Shown here in pieces: positions 10,892 through 18,960 of a DNA stretch of 64,000 nt. Position 1 is the first letter of the stretch. Each line of letters starts with the position of its first letter. The DNA comes from PLGF01 sp052139695 (GTDB lineage: Bacteria; Verrucomicrobiota; Verrucomicrobiia; Limisphaerales; Palsa-1400): contig JBKQWF010000307.1 in assembly GCA_052139695.1 (NCBI GenBank), forward strand, positions 1 through 64,000, given 5' to 3'. The notes under the pieces were generated by a model. It searched no databases and had not been told where the DNA came from. It was given only the letters and a program-made list of their open reading frames with translations. The position numbers and the translations under genes were made by a program.

Positions 10892-11464
10892 TTATTTTTT
10901 GGAGGGGCCGACAAAGACGACCCGAAAATCCTTCGCCGCAGGAGTCGGAGCTGTCGCCGCGATGGTGGAAGTTTCACGGGCGCGGAGCGTCCAATCCAAA
11001 AAGCCGTTGTTGGCGAACGGCAGCACGTCTCCGTTTGCGTTCAACCATTCAATGGCATAGCGGAAGGGCACGGACGCGTCACTTCGATTCTCCACATCGA
11101 CCTGGATTTTCAAATAACCTTCGGAGCCGGTTGTGTATTGAACCTTGGCGGCGTGAAGGGCCTGGCTGATCGAGGAAGCAAAGAGGGTCCGGTTGTCCTT
11201 CGCAGGCGCCTGCGCGGTTGGCTGCCGCGGGGGACGGGCGGCGGGTTGTTGGGGCGGCGAAAGGACAACAGGCTCCGGGAGCGGCGGTGCGGCGCTGGGT
11301 TGGTCCGGCGGACGAGCCGAGAGAGGAGTGGCAAGGGAGGGAGGCTCGTTCTGATTGCCTGGTGATGAGCAGCCTGTGGCGGCCAGCCAGGCCAAGCAAA
11401 GCAACGCGGCGCACTTCTTGCCGAACAATTTCCAAAACTCATGGCGCGGTGGATAATAGAACAT
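10892..11464 (-). CDS. Proline-rich lipoprotein with YcfL-like (DUF1425) domain
   Basis: This 190-residue predicted lipoprotein has a hydrophobic stretch ending in the lipobox LAATGC. A Pro/Ala-rich linker (about residues 38-95) follows, then a beta-rich domain with DVENRSDASVPFRYAIEWLNANGDVL, which resembles YcfL/DUF1425. In enterobacteria YcfL neighbours the lpoB/ycfM penicillin-binding-protein activator; no such gene is adjacent here. Function is not established. It is convergent with the UVR-motif gene and divergent from the aldo/keto reductase. Confidence 0.6.
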   Translation of the reverse strand: MFYYPPRHEFWKLFGKKCAALLCLAWLAATGCSSPGNQNEPPSLATPLSARPPDQPSAAPPLPEPVVLSPPQQPAARPPRQPTAQAPAKDNRTLFASSISQALHAAKVQYTTGSEGYLKIQVDVENRSDASVPFRYAIEWLNANGDVLPFANNGFLDWTLRARETSTIAATAPTPAAKDFRVVFVGPSKK

Positions 11465-11589
11465 GGCGTTGCTTCAGCGCGGACAAGCTGCCTGAAACGG
11501 CGAAGAACGCAACCTGGTAAAGTTTCCTGATATGCGCTTGCGATTTATAAGGCGCCAGAGGTGTTTGTCCTGATACAATCAACTCAGCT

Positions 11590-12489
11590 ATGCGTTATCG
11601 TATCCTTGGCGAAAGTGGATTGCGTTTGTCCGTCATTGGAGTCGGCACCTGGCAATTGGGTGGAGAATGGGGCCGGGATTTTTCTCAAAACGAGACCGAT
11701 GCCATGCTCGATGAAGCGGCCGCTGCACGAATGAATTTTATCGACACCGCTGAATGTTATGGCGATCACACGGCCGAAAAACTGGTGGGCGATTACCTTT
11801 CCCGGCGTGACCGTTCCCGCTGGATCATCGCCACAAAATTCGGCCATCGCTTCCGCGGTTTTATGGAGAGGGATGATGCTTTCGGCGCGAACGAGATGCG
11901 TGAACAACTGCAAGCTTCGCTTCTTGCCCTGCGGATTGATTCCATCGACCTCTACCAATTTCATTCCGGTTCGGATGCAGTCTTTCAGAATGACGCATTA
12001 TGGGCGGCATTGGCGAAAGAGAAGCAGGATGGGACCATCCGCCACCTTGGCATTTCGATTTTGGGCAAAGGCAGCGAATTGCAGGCGCGCGAGGCCTGCC
12101 AGCGCGGCGCGGAGGCTTTGCAAATTGTTTATAACCGCCTGGATCGACGCGCGGAGCGGCTTTATTTTCCGCATGCTCAACGCGAAGGCCTCGGTCTCCT
12201 GGCCCGCGTCCCGCTGGCGAGCGGCCTTCTCAGCGGCAAATATAGGTCCGGCACCACCTTTGCGCCCAATGACGTGCGGGCCCGGTTTGACGCCGCGAAA
12301 ATGCAGCGCGATATCGCTGAAGCAGAACAGATTGCTGCCCAGGAGGTGCCTGCCGGCGTTCCGATGTCGCAATGGGCCTTGGCTTGGTGTTTGCGCGACC
12401 CGTTGGTCACGGCGGTCATTCCCGGATCAAAAACCCCCGCTCAAATCCGCGCCAACGCCTCCGCGTCCGATTTGGTGGAAGATCGGTGA
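11590..12489 (+). CDS. Aldo/keto reductase
   Basis: This 299-residue NAD(P)H-dependent oxidoreductase has a TIM-barrel fold. The catalytic tetrad is visible: Asp in FIDTAECYG, Tyr in the same block, Lys in ATKFGHRF and His in DLYQFHSG. The C-terminal cofactor-binding segment AVIPGSKTPAQIRAN is typical. The substrate cannot be deduced. ATG 11590 starts directly with MRYRILGESGLRLS, the usual family beginning. Confidence 0.92.
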   Translation: MRYRILGESGLRLSVIGVGTWQLGGEWGRDFSQNETDAMLDEAAAARMNFIDTAECYGDHTAEKLVGDYLSRRDRSRWIIATKFGHRFRGFMERDDAFGANEMREQLQASLLALRIDSIDLYQFHSGSDAVFQNDALWAALAKEKQDGTIRHLGISILGKGSELQAREACQRGAEALQIVYNRLDRRAERLYFPHAQREGLGLLARVPLASGLLSGKYRSGTTFAPNDVRARFDAAKMQRDIAEAEQIAAQEVPAGVPMSQWALAWCLRDPLVTAVIPGSKTPAQIRANASASDLVEDR

Positions 12490-12535
12490 GCCGTTTGCTA
12501 GGCGTTGCAGCCCCACGTGACTGGCGGAAAGAATC

Positions 12536-12718
12536 ATGGAAAGCATTGACGATTATGTGACGCCTGAGTTGGAGACAGCTTGGAACGATGAAATCGGGCG
12601 ACGCGTAAAGGAAATCCAATCCGGCTCGGAAAAAGGGATTCCAGCCGAGGATGTTATGAAAGAGGCTCGCCGCGCATTAAATGAAACCCGTCGCCTGCCA
12701 TCGGCTCGCCGCAAGTGA
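12536..12718 (+). CDS. Addiction-module antitoxin, N-terminally shortened
   Basis: The 60-residue product matches the C-terminal two thirds of small putative addiction-module (TIGR02574-type) antitoxins: ESIDDYVTPELETAWNDEI, then an Ile-Pro-Ala-Glu motif before the terminal helix. In the same frame upstream, LAERI immediately precedes the ATG and reads as family sequence, but it is cut off by a TGA at 12518-12520. The original N-terminus therefore appears lost by nonsense mutation or deletion. Its end overlaps the toxin remnant at 12681, the usual antitoxin-toxin arrangement. It may be non-functional. Confidence 0.65.
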   Translation: MESIDDYVTPELETAWNDEIGRRVKEIQSGSEKGIPAEDVMKEARRALNETRRLPSARRK

Positions 12719-12767
12719 ACTGATCAAGTCGGCGAAATTCTTTCAGAAATCGCGTGCCGGGCTTTAG
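12681..12767 (+). pseudogene. Truncated RelE/ParE-type toxin remnant
   Basis: From ATG 12681 the frame reads 28 residues beginning MKPVACHRLAASELIKSAKFF and then meets TAG at 12765-12767. This is the N-terminal helix pair of a RelE/ParE-family toxin (normally about 90-100 residues). The rest is missing because the adk gene, on the other strand, ends at exactly this point: the adk stop codon overlaps this TAG. With the shortened antitoxin it forms a dead toxin-antitoxin module. Confidence 0.6.
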
Positions 12768-13573
12768 GAGGCGGGCCGGGTGCCGCCATTGCCATGGGCA
12801 TGGCGTTTGGCCAGGGCATCCACGGTTCGTTGCAGAATCTCCGCGGGCGTGCCGTCGGCAGAAATGGTCAAGAGCAGGCCGCGCTTGCCGTAAAAGTCCG
12901 TCAAAGGGGTCGTGCTGCGGCGATAGGCTTCCATGCGCACGCGGATCGCCTGGGGGCGGTCGTCCTCGCGTTGTACAAGCTTGCCGCCACATTGAGGGCA
13001 AACCTCCGGCACCGATGCGGTGACATGAGAAATCATATTACAATTGGCGCAAACCCGCCGGCCGGCCAATCGTTCGACGATTTGCTCAAGGGGCAAATCG
13101 TAATCGAGGACAGCGGTGAGAGGCAGATTTTCCTTGATAAGCAGTTGTTCCAGCGCTTCCGCTTGGGCAACAGTGCGGGGAAATCCGTCGAGCAAAAAGC
13201 CGCCGCCGCAACGCAGGCAACCCACCCGTTCGCAGACCACGTCCAGAACGGTCTGATCCGGGACCAATTCGCCTCGCACCATGTAAGCCAGCGCTTTTTC
13301 CATGGCCGGGGACCGTTCGGCTTGTGGCAAATTCTTAGCGCCGCGGAAAATATCTCCCGTGGAAAGGTGGCAAGCGCCGCACCATTGGTGCAGAAGGTCT
13401 GCTTGTGTTCCTTTGCCCACGCCGGGCGCTCCCAGCAAAATAAGCCGCTGGGGATTTTTGCTTTGTTCCGGAATGGTTGAGCAGACGGCTTTGGCGCCGC
13501 GGATCCATGCCGCGCGATTGCTGGGACGGTTGGCAGGGGCGGCGATGGTGGATTGGCTAGTTTTGGATTTCAT
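12764..13573 (-). CDS. adk: Adenylate kinase, zinc-lid type with N-terminal extension
   Basis: Interconverts ATP, AMP and ADP in the cytoplasm. The P-loop GAPGVGKGTQ is followed by the NMP-binding LSTGDIFR, the FLLDGFPRT motif and a LID domain with four cysteines (CANC and CPQC), as in zinc-binding adenylate kinases. The 269-residue product is longer than usual (about 215) because about 40 residues precede the P-loop. ATG 13573 gives a basic, Ser/Thr-rich leader; a later start nearer the P-loop cannot be excluded. An extra CLRCGGG segment precedes FLLDGFPRT. Confidence 0.9.
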   Translation of the reverse strand: MKSKTSQSTIAAPANRPSNRAAWIRGAKAVCSTIPEQSKNPQRLILLGAPGVGKGTQADLLHQWCGACHLSTGDIFRGAKNLPQAERSPAMEKALAYMVRGELVPDQTVLDVVCERVGCLRCGGGFLLDGFPRTVAQAEALEQLLIKENLPLTAVLDYDLPLEQIVERLAGRRVCANCNMISHVTASVPEVCPQCGGKLVQREDDRPQAIRVRMEAYRRSTTPLTDFYGKRGLLLTISADGTPAEILQRTVDALAKRHAHGNGGTRPAS

Positions 13574-13815
13574 AAAATGGATTGCGCGGCCCCCACAAGG
13601 GGGCCAGTGACCGAAATGCAACGCTGCCCTTCCCAATACTCGGAGGCACTCTTGCTCAGTTCCGCATCTTTCACAGCCCAACGGTAACTTCTTTAGTCAC
13701 TAGGCTCAAGGAAAGATCTTAAACCGATTTTGTGGTTTTTAAGTAGAGAATTGCGGTGGAATTTGGCCTAAATCCTGACCCGCGCCATCTGTTTCTCATG
13801 GGAACAGCAGCCCAT

Positions 13816-14595
13816 TCACCAAAGAAGCCGGATGACGCCCACCAGGGTGAGGATCAGCACCATTCTCTCGAAGACCCGTTGGTTGATATGTTTCAAAATG
13901 CGCGGACCGAGCAAAGCTCCAGGAATCATGGGCACGAGCAGCATCGCGTCCATGAGCAACGAGGGGGGCGTGATCAAGCCCAACTTGACGCTGAACGGCA
14001 CTTTGAAAGCGTTGACACAGAGGAAAAACCAGGCGCTGGTGCCGATGAAGACGAGTTTGGGCAAGCCGATGGCCAAGAGGTAAAGCACCATTACCGGACC
14101 GGCGGCATTGGCCACCATCGTCGTGAACCCGGCCAGCACTCCCATCAAGGCGGCAAACCACAGTGAATGCGGAAGACGCGAGGCCAGGTCGCCCCCTTGG
14201 CGTTCGCGCCACCATTGCAGCGCTACCATGACCAGCAAGGTGACCCCGATCATCCGCTGAATTTGCCCATTGTTGACCCGACCGAGAGCAAAATACCCGG
14301 CGACCACCCCTATGGTTACCCAGGGAAACAGACGCCAGAGGTGCGGCCAACTGGCATGCTTGCGGTAAAACGCCACGCCAAAAACATCCCCACAGACCAG
14401 CAACGGCAGAAGCGCGCCGGTGGACTCACGCGCCGGCAACGCGAGGGCGAAGAGCGCCACCGGCAGAATGCCCAACCCCGCGATGCCGGTCTTCGATAAC
14501 CCGGAACAAAAGGCCGCTACCGCCAGCCAGGTCCATTGCCAAGTCGATAAATGCACGCCGCAAACCTTCTCACAAACCGCCCGCGCAGAGAACAA
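13816..14595 (-). CDS. TauE/SafE-family membrane permease
   Basis: This 259-residue inner-membrane protein has about eight hydrophobic segments and two repeats typical of the TauE/SafE family: GLSKTGIAGLGILPV in the first half and GVLAGFTTMVANAAGPVMVLYL in the second. The family exports sulfite, sulfoacetate or related organosulfonates, but many members have unknown substrates. A GTG about eight codons downstream is a plausible alternative start. The gene stands alone between adk and a palindromic repeat. Confidence 0.85.
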   Translation of the reverse strand: MFSARAVCEKVCGVHLSTWQWTWLAVAAFCSGLSKTGIAGLGILPVALFALALPARESTGALLPLLVCGDVFGVAFYRKHASWPHLWRLFPWVTIGVVAGYFALGRVNNGQIQRMIGVTLLVMVALQWWRERQGGDLASRLPHSLWFAALMGVLAGFTTMVANAAGPVMVLYLLAIGLPKLVFIGTSAWFFLCVNAFKVPFSVKLGLITPPSLLMDAMLLVPMIPGALLGPRILKHINQRVFERMVLILTLVGVIRLLW

Positions 14596-14625
14596 ATCAT
14601 TTTGGGCGGCCGTAAGGGTCGTAAA

Positions 14626-14679
14626 GGTAGGGTCGCCTCGCCGAGGCGACCGCGGACGGCTCGGCGATCCGTCCCTGCC
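14626..14679. repeat. Palindromic repeat family A, copy 1
   Basis: Contains a perfect 10-bp-arm palindrome at 14631-14651 (GGTCGCCTCG, one-base loop, CGAGGCGACC) preceded by GGTA and followed by a second stem-like block with CGGACGG. Related copies lie at 24992-25061 and 43511-43565, always intergenic. Confidence 0.8.
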
Positions 14680-14774
14680 ATCCAGGTCTGGCGCTTTGTC
14701 GTCGCCCTGTAAGTTTATTTGACTGCTGAGTTAAACAGTTGCGCCGCGGACGGCACATTTGGTAGGTTGCGGGT

Positions 14775-17700
14775 GTGAATCCCAGATTCTGGCTCAACTT
14801 TTTCCCAGCGTTCTCTCTGCTTTGTCCCCTCTTTGGCGAGACGGTCCCGACTCCCTTTGACGCGGCGCCTTTCGGCCTGGCTTTGGCAGAAGGGCAGGGG
14901 ATCGTTTGGGAGGACCCGCGCGAAATCCACTCCGTCATCGTGGATTTTGCCGATCCTATTCCCGCGGGACTTCGCTTGCGGTTGGAATATTGGGGCAGTC
15001 ACTGGCCACAGCAACATCTTCCCAAGGACCGCGAGCCTGGAGGCGGCGATGTCGGCTGGCTGGAGTTGGGCAACTGGTACAATGGCGGTTGGCGCGCAGC
15101 CGATGCCGAACAATCCGTTTCGAACAATTCCGTTCGTTTTATTTTCCGGCCTATCAATGCCCATGAATTCCCCGAACTCAAAGACTACCCGTCCACCGGA
15201 AGATTCACCCTTAAAATCCGCATCACGAGCGATCAACCGCTGCCGAAGATCAGCCGCATCCATGCCCTGACCGATTCCACCTTGGCGGATCGCCCGGTTC
15301 GCGTGATGTGGGCGCGTCCGCCTTCGCCCGATCTCATCGCCGTGGCTTACAACGGGGAAATCGCTTCGACCACGTCGGAGAACCGCGCTACGGCCTTGCT
15401 CGTTCGAACAGTCAAAAATAGCGACCCCAATTCTTTTGACCGCACGCTCGTCACCCTCAAAAATGGTCCCGTCTCGTTCACCTTCAAAGTGGATGATTTG
15501 GACAATGGCGCGCTTTATTTGCCGGAATATGGGGCGGCCATCGTTCCTGCCTATGATCAGCGCGATTACGCGACCGTCGCCGCGGCCGTCGAGCACGCCG
15601 CGCAAAAGACTTTGTACGATCGAGTGGCAGCTTTGCCGGAACAAACCTGGGCTACCGCCTGGAACGGAATGCCGCCAAAAAAATCGCGCATTTGCTTCAT
15701 CCTGGGCGTTGATGGGGGACGCCAAAAGTTCCGGCTCGACGCCAATGGCGAACTGTTTATTCGCTGGAACGATCAATTCATGAAGTCGCTTCCGGCCAAG
15801 GACACGCCCCGGCTCGATTTGGAAAAGCAGCCGGTTCATTTCCGTTTTGGTCTGCCGGAACAACCCGTGGAACGCCATCTCGAGGAGGAGTCGATTCCCA
15901 CGTGCATCACGACTTGGGAGCGCGATGGGGTCCGCATCGTGCAAACGGCCTTTGCCACCGTGCTGGACGGCATAAAGGTCGATGCGCCGCCGCCCGACGA
16001 TTGCGCCGTGGCCATGCTGAGGTTTGATTTCACGAATACGACGGACACCGCCCGGACGGCCAGCTTGCCCACCACTGTCCGTGGCGGAGAAAACTACAAC
16101 CTTCGAGTTGACAGTCGCGGGCTTATCTGGAATGGGAGTCAATTGCGCGGCCAATTCGTCTCCGAATCCACCCCCGCGGCCTCGACCAATCAGCTTTCCT
16201 GGAGTGCCTCACTGCCGCCTCACGGGACAAATACGGTTTGGGTCAAGATGCCATTTCTTCCCCTGATCGAACCCGCCGAAGCGGCCGCCCTGGCTGCCTT
16301 GGACTTTGGTAAGGAGCGAGCCGCCACCGCCCATTACTGGCGCGGAGTTCTGAATCGGAGCGCGCGCCTGGTCACTCCGGAGCCTGTCTTGAACGACTTC
16401 TATAGCGCCGTCCCGGGGCATCTGCTGATCAATTCTGAACTCGAACCGGGCAGCCACCGTCGTTTCGCCCGTGTCGGCTCGCTCAACTATGGCTGTTACG
16501 GCAATGAATCCTGCATGATGGTGCTGGACCTCGACCGGCGCGGGTATCACCAGGAAGCCGGGGAGTGCCTGGATGCCTGGCTTCACTACCAAGGCACGGT
16601 GGGATTGCCGGGTGATTTTGATTCGAAGGAAGGGACTCTCTACGGAACGGCCGGCTACGAATCCGGCGGCTATAACCAGCATCACGGCTGGATTCTCTGG
16701 ACTTTGGCCGAGCATTACCGATTTACCCGCGATGAGGCGTGGTTGAACCGAGCTGCCCCGAACATTGTGTCCGCGGCCAATTGGATTATCCGGGAGACCG
16801 AACGCACCGCCGGCCAGGCGGGGTTGGGGCAGGGGCTCCTCCCGCCGGGGGATTTGGAGGACATTGGCGATTGGTGGACCTGGCTTTCCACCAGTTGTTA
16901 TACTTGGCGTGGGCTGGATGGCGCGGCCTGGACTCTGGAACAAATTCACCACCCTGACGCGCCCCGCGTCCGCGCCGCCGCGGAGCGTTACCATAAAACG
17001 CTGTTAGACCATTTTCTTGCGGCTTCCGCTCGTTCACCGGTAGTGCGTCTGCGCGACGGCACGGCGGTTCCGCAAATCCCCTCTTACGCCCAACGCCGTG
17101 GGCGGAGCTTCGGATGGATTTGCGAGACGCTGGAAGGGGCCATCCATTTGATCATCACCAAAGCCATCGATCCCCACTCCATTCAGGCGCAATGGATTCT
17201 CAAGGACTACGAAGACAATCTGTTTCTCTCCAACCAATACGGTTACACTCTGGATGATTTCGACCGTTACTGGTTTGGGCGGGGCGGCATGTCGATGCAG
17301 GCTTGCCTGCTCTTCGATGTCGAAGCCTATCTTTACCGCGACGATGTCAAACAGGCGTTGCGCGCCATGTTCAACGCCATCGCGCTCAACCATTTCCCGG
17401 ATGTCCACATGAACACCGAGCACGCTTTGCCGGAAATGGGCGATTGGCGCGGCGACCATTACAAAACCTCCGATGAAGCCAATGCTTGCGGCTGGCTTCG
17501 GTTTCTCTTCGTGCGCGAAGAGGGCGATGCTCTTTTGCTGGGCCAAGCCATCCCGCGCGATTGGTTGAAGCCCGGTCAAAAATGCGGCATCGAGAATACT
17601 GCGACTTATTTCGGAAAAATGTCGGTGTTGTTCGAAGGCGCTTCCGGCGCCATCACCGCGGAATTGAACGGTCCCACGCGCAACCCGCCCCGGGAAATTC

Positions 17701-17837
17701 GCCTTCGCTTTCGATCACCTGACGAAAAGGCACCATCCAAAATCACAGTCAACGGCGAAGCCTGGAGCAAGTTCGACGGCGATTGGGTCATCCTGCCCGG
17801 CAGCATCGGCAAAGCTTCCGTAGTCGCCATCTACTGA
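14775..17837 (+). CDS. Large secreted six-hairpin glycosidase-like protein
   Basis: This 1020-residue protein starts at GTG 14775 with a hydrophobic signal (FWLNFFPAFSLLCPLFGE), so it is probably exported. The N-terminal half is beta-rich. The second half looks like an alpha/alpha six-hairpin catalytic barrel with repeated aromatic/acidic helices: GCYGNESCMMVLDLDRRGY, GYNQHHGWILWTLAEHYRF, WWTWLSTSCYTWRGLDGAAW and a late PEMGDWRGDHYKTSDEANA. It ends in a small beta domain. This fold occurs in many glycoside hydrolases (GH95/GH78-like), but I cannot assign a family or substrate. It is a single gene with no transporter or regulator beside it. Confidence 0.65.
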   Translation: MNPRFWLNFFPAFSLLCPLFGETVPTPFDAAPFGLALAEGQGIVWEDPREIHSVIVDFADPIPAGLRLRLEYWGSHWPQQHLPKDREPGGGDVGWLELGNWYNGGWRAADAEQSVSNNSVRFIFRPINAHEFPELKDYPSTGRFTLKIRITSDQPLPKISRIHALTDSTLADRPVRVMWARPPSPDLIAVAYNGEIASTTSENRATALLVRTVKNSDPNSFDRTLVTLKNGPVSFTFKVDDLDNGALYLPEYGAAIVPAYDQRDYATVAAAVEHAAQKTLYDRVAALPEQTWATAWNGMPPKKSRICFILGVDGGRQKFRLDANGELFIRWNDQFMKSLPAKDTPRLDLEKQPVHFRFGLPEQPVERHLEEESIPTCITTWERDGVRIVQTAFATVLDGIKVDAPPPDDCAVAMLRFDFTNTTDTARTASLPTTVRGGENYNLRVDSRGLIWNGSQLRGQFVSESTPAASTNQLSWSASLPPHGTNTVWVKMPFLPLIEPAEAAALAALDFGKERAATAHYWRGVLNRSARLVTPEPVLNDFYSAVPGHLLINSELEPGSHRRFARVGSLNYGCYGNESCMMVLDLDRRGYHQEAGECLDAWLHYQGTVGLPGDFDSKEGTLYGTAGYESGGYNQHHGWILWTLAEHYRFTRDEAWLNRAAPNIVSAANWIIRETERTAGQAGLGQGLLPPGDLEDIGDWWTWLSTSCYTWRGLDGAAWTLEQIHHPDAPRVRAAAERYHKTLLDHFLAASARSPVVRLRDGTAVPQIPSYAQRRGRSFGWICETLEGAIHLIITKAIDPHSIQAQWILKDYEDNLFLSNQYGYTLDDFDRYWFGRGGMSMQACLLFDVEAYLYRDDVKQALRAMFNAIALNHFPDVHMNTEHALPEMGDWRGDHYKTSDEANACGWLRFLFVREEGDALLLGQAIPRDWLKPGQKCGIENTATYFGKMSVLFEGASGAITAELNGPTRNPPREIRLRFRSPDEKAPSKITVNGEAWSKFDGDWVILPGSIGKASVVAIY

Positions 17838-17854
17838 CTCTTCGTGATTTGAGG

Positions 17855-17915
17855 AGTGGCTGGGCGCGCATTCCGCTGCGCGCCGCAGGAGTTTGGATGT
17901 TTTTTCGCTGAACTC
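17855..17915. repeat. Dispersed repeat family D, copy 1
   Basis: An imperfect hairpin (GGCGCGC ... GCGCGCC) is followed by GGAGTTTGGATGTTTTTT. A related unit occurs at 47041-47100. The T-run after the hairpin could let it work as a terminator for the glycosidase-like gene, but the spacing of about 16 bases is longer than in a standard terminator. Confidence 0.5.
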
Positions 17916-18067
17916 AGGGGCCAATCTCTAAGGATTGTTTAGGGTTCATGCAAAAACACCGCAAGACCGTCAAATCGGCCTGATCCACATAAACCCCCAT
18001 TTATCTCGTCCACCCCTCCTTGGGCGGGGACTTGACCATCGGAGAGAGGTGCTGGTAAGCTTCGGTG

Positions 18068-18904
18068 ATGGAACCACAAGAAGAAGCGTTGCTCTGCGCC
18101 AATGCGTCCGAAGCGATTTACGGGACCGTAGCTGATCCGGTGGGAAAGGCCTCTTCCGAGGCCGCGATGAAAGCCGTGGGCTTTTCGCAATTTGTTTGGA
18201 TCGATCTGACAACCGTTTTCAAAGACGTCTGCGCGTTCGTTGCTTCATCCTCCGATTGCCACCTCCTGGCCTTTCGGGGAACAAAAATACCCCAAGATTG
18301 GATGGAAGACCTGGCTTGCACTCCTGTGCGCTTTGACTGGGTATTCAGTGGCGGGCCCGCGATCGGAGAAATCCACGCCGGGTTCGGGCACTGTCTTTCG
18401 GATGGATTAACCGCCATCACCGCTGCTTTATCATCCCGGGACCTCACGAAACCGCTATTGATTACTGGACACTCATTGGGGGGAGCGTTGGCGGCGCTCG
18501 GGGGCGCCTGTTTCACGGTTCTGGGCTCGTCTGTGCCAACCGTTTCCGCCATCTACACTTTTGGTCAGCCTCGAATCGGCTTGCACGATTTTTGCAACAC
18601 CTACAGTCGTGTCCTGGGCGATAAGCTGGTCAGGTTCGTGAATAAACAGGATCTCGTTCCCAGGGTGCCGTTCAGGGGTTGGGATTACAGCGATGAGGGC
18701 ACCATGATCCACTTTGATTCCTCGGGAACTCCGTTAATCCAAAGCTCAGAGTGGCAAAACTTTTTGGCCAGAAGCCTGCAAAGTTTTGAAGATTTTGTCG
18801 AAATCGTGAGTCACATACGCGTCGATGTGGGCGATCATTCGATGGCCGGTTACCAGGACATGGTCGAAAAAAATCAGGCCCCTCTGGCGGCGCTTTTGCA
18901 GTAG
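18068..18904 (+). CDS. Lipase class 3 family protein
   Basis: This 279-residue alpha/beta hydrolase has the nucleophile elbow GHSLGGALAALGG, a downstream acid in NKQDLVPRVPF and a probable catalytic His in MIHFD, all as in Lipase_3 proteins. The early CHLLAFRGTK corresponds to the oxyanion strand. No signal peptide is seen, so it is cytoplasmic or exported by another route. ATG 18068 is preferred to the GTG one codon upstream. Substrate is probably a lipid ester, unproven. Confidence 0.85.
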   Translation: MEPQEEALLCANASEAIYGTVADPVGKASSEAAMKAVGFSQFVWIDLTTVFKDVCAFVASSSDCHLLAFRGTKIPQDWMEDLACTPVRFDWVFSGGPAIGEIHAGFGHCLSDGLTAITAALSSRDLTKPLLITGHSLGGALAALGGACFTVLGSSVPTVSAIYTFGQPRIGLHDFCNTYSRVLGDKLVRFVNKQDLVPRVPFRGWDYSDEGTMIHFDSSGTPLIQSSEWQNFLARSLQSFEDFVEIVSHIRVDVGDHSMAGYQDMVEKNQAPLAALLQ

Positions 18905-18941
18905 GGAACGACATCCAGTGTCGGGAACGACATCCAGTGTC
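18904..18941. repeat. Perfect 19-bp tandem duplication
   Basis: GGGAACGACATCCAGTGTC occurs twice head to tail, at 18904-18922 and 18923-18941, starting in the lipase stop codon (TAG) region. It is probably a slippage duplication; it leaves the lipase frame intact because it follows the stop. Confidence 0.9.
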
Positions 18942-18960
18942 AGGCTGTCAATTATCAAGA

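Noticed and set aside
14690..14780. Possible tRNA near a GTGAATCCC string
   Set aside because: No cloverleaf with matching acceptor and T-arms can be formed by eye.
14715..16154. 479-codon open frame on the minus strand
   Set aside because: Antisense to the glycosidase-like gene; no family features.
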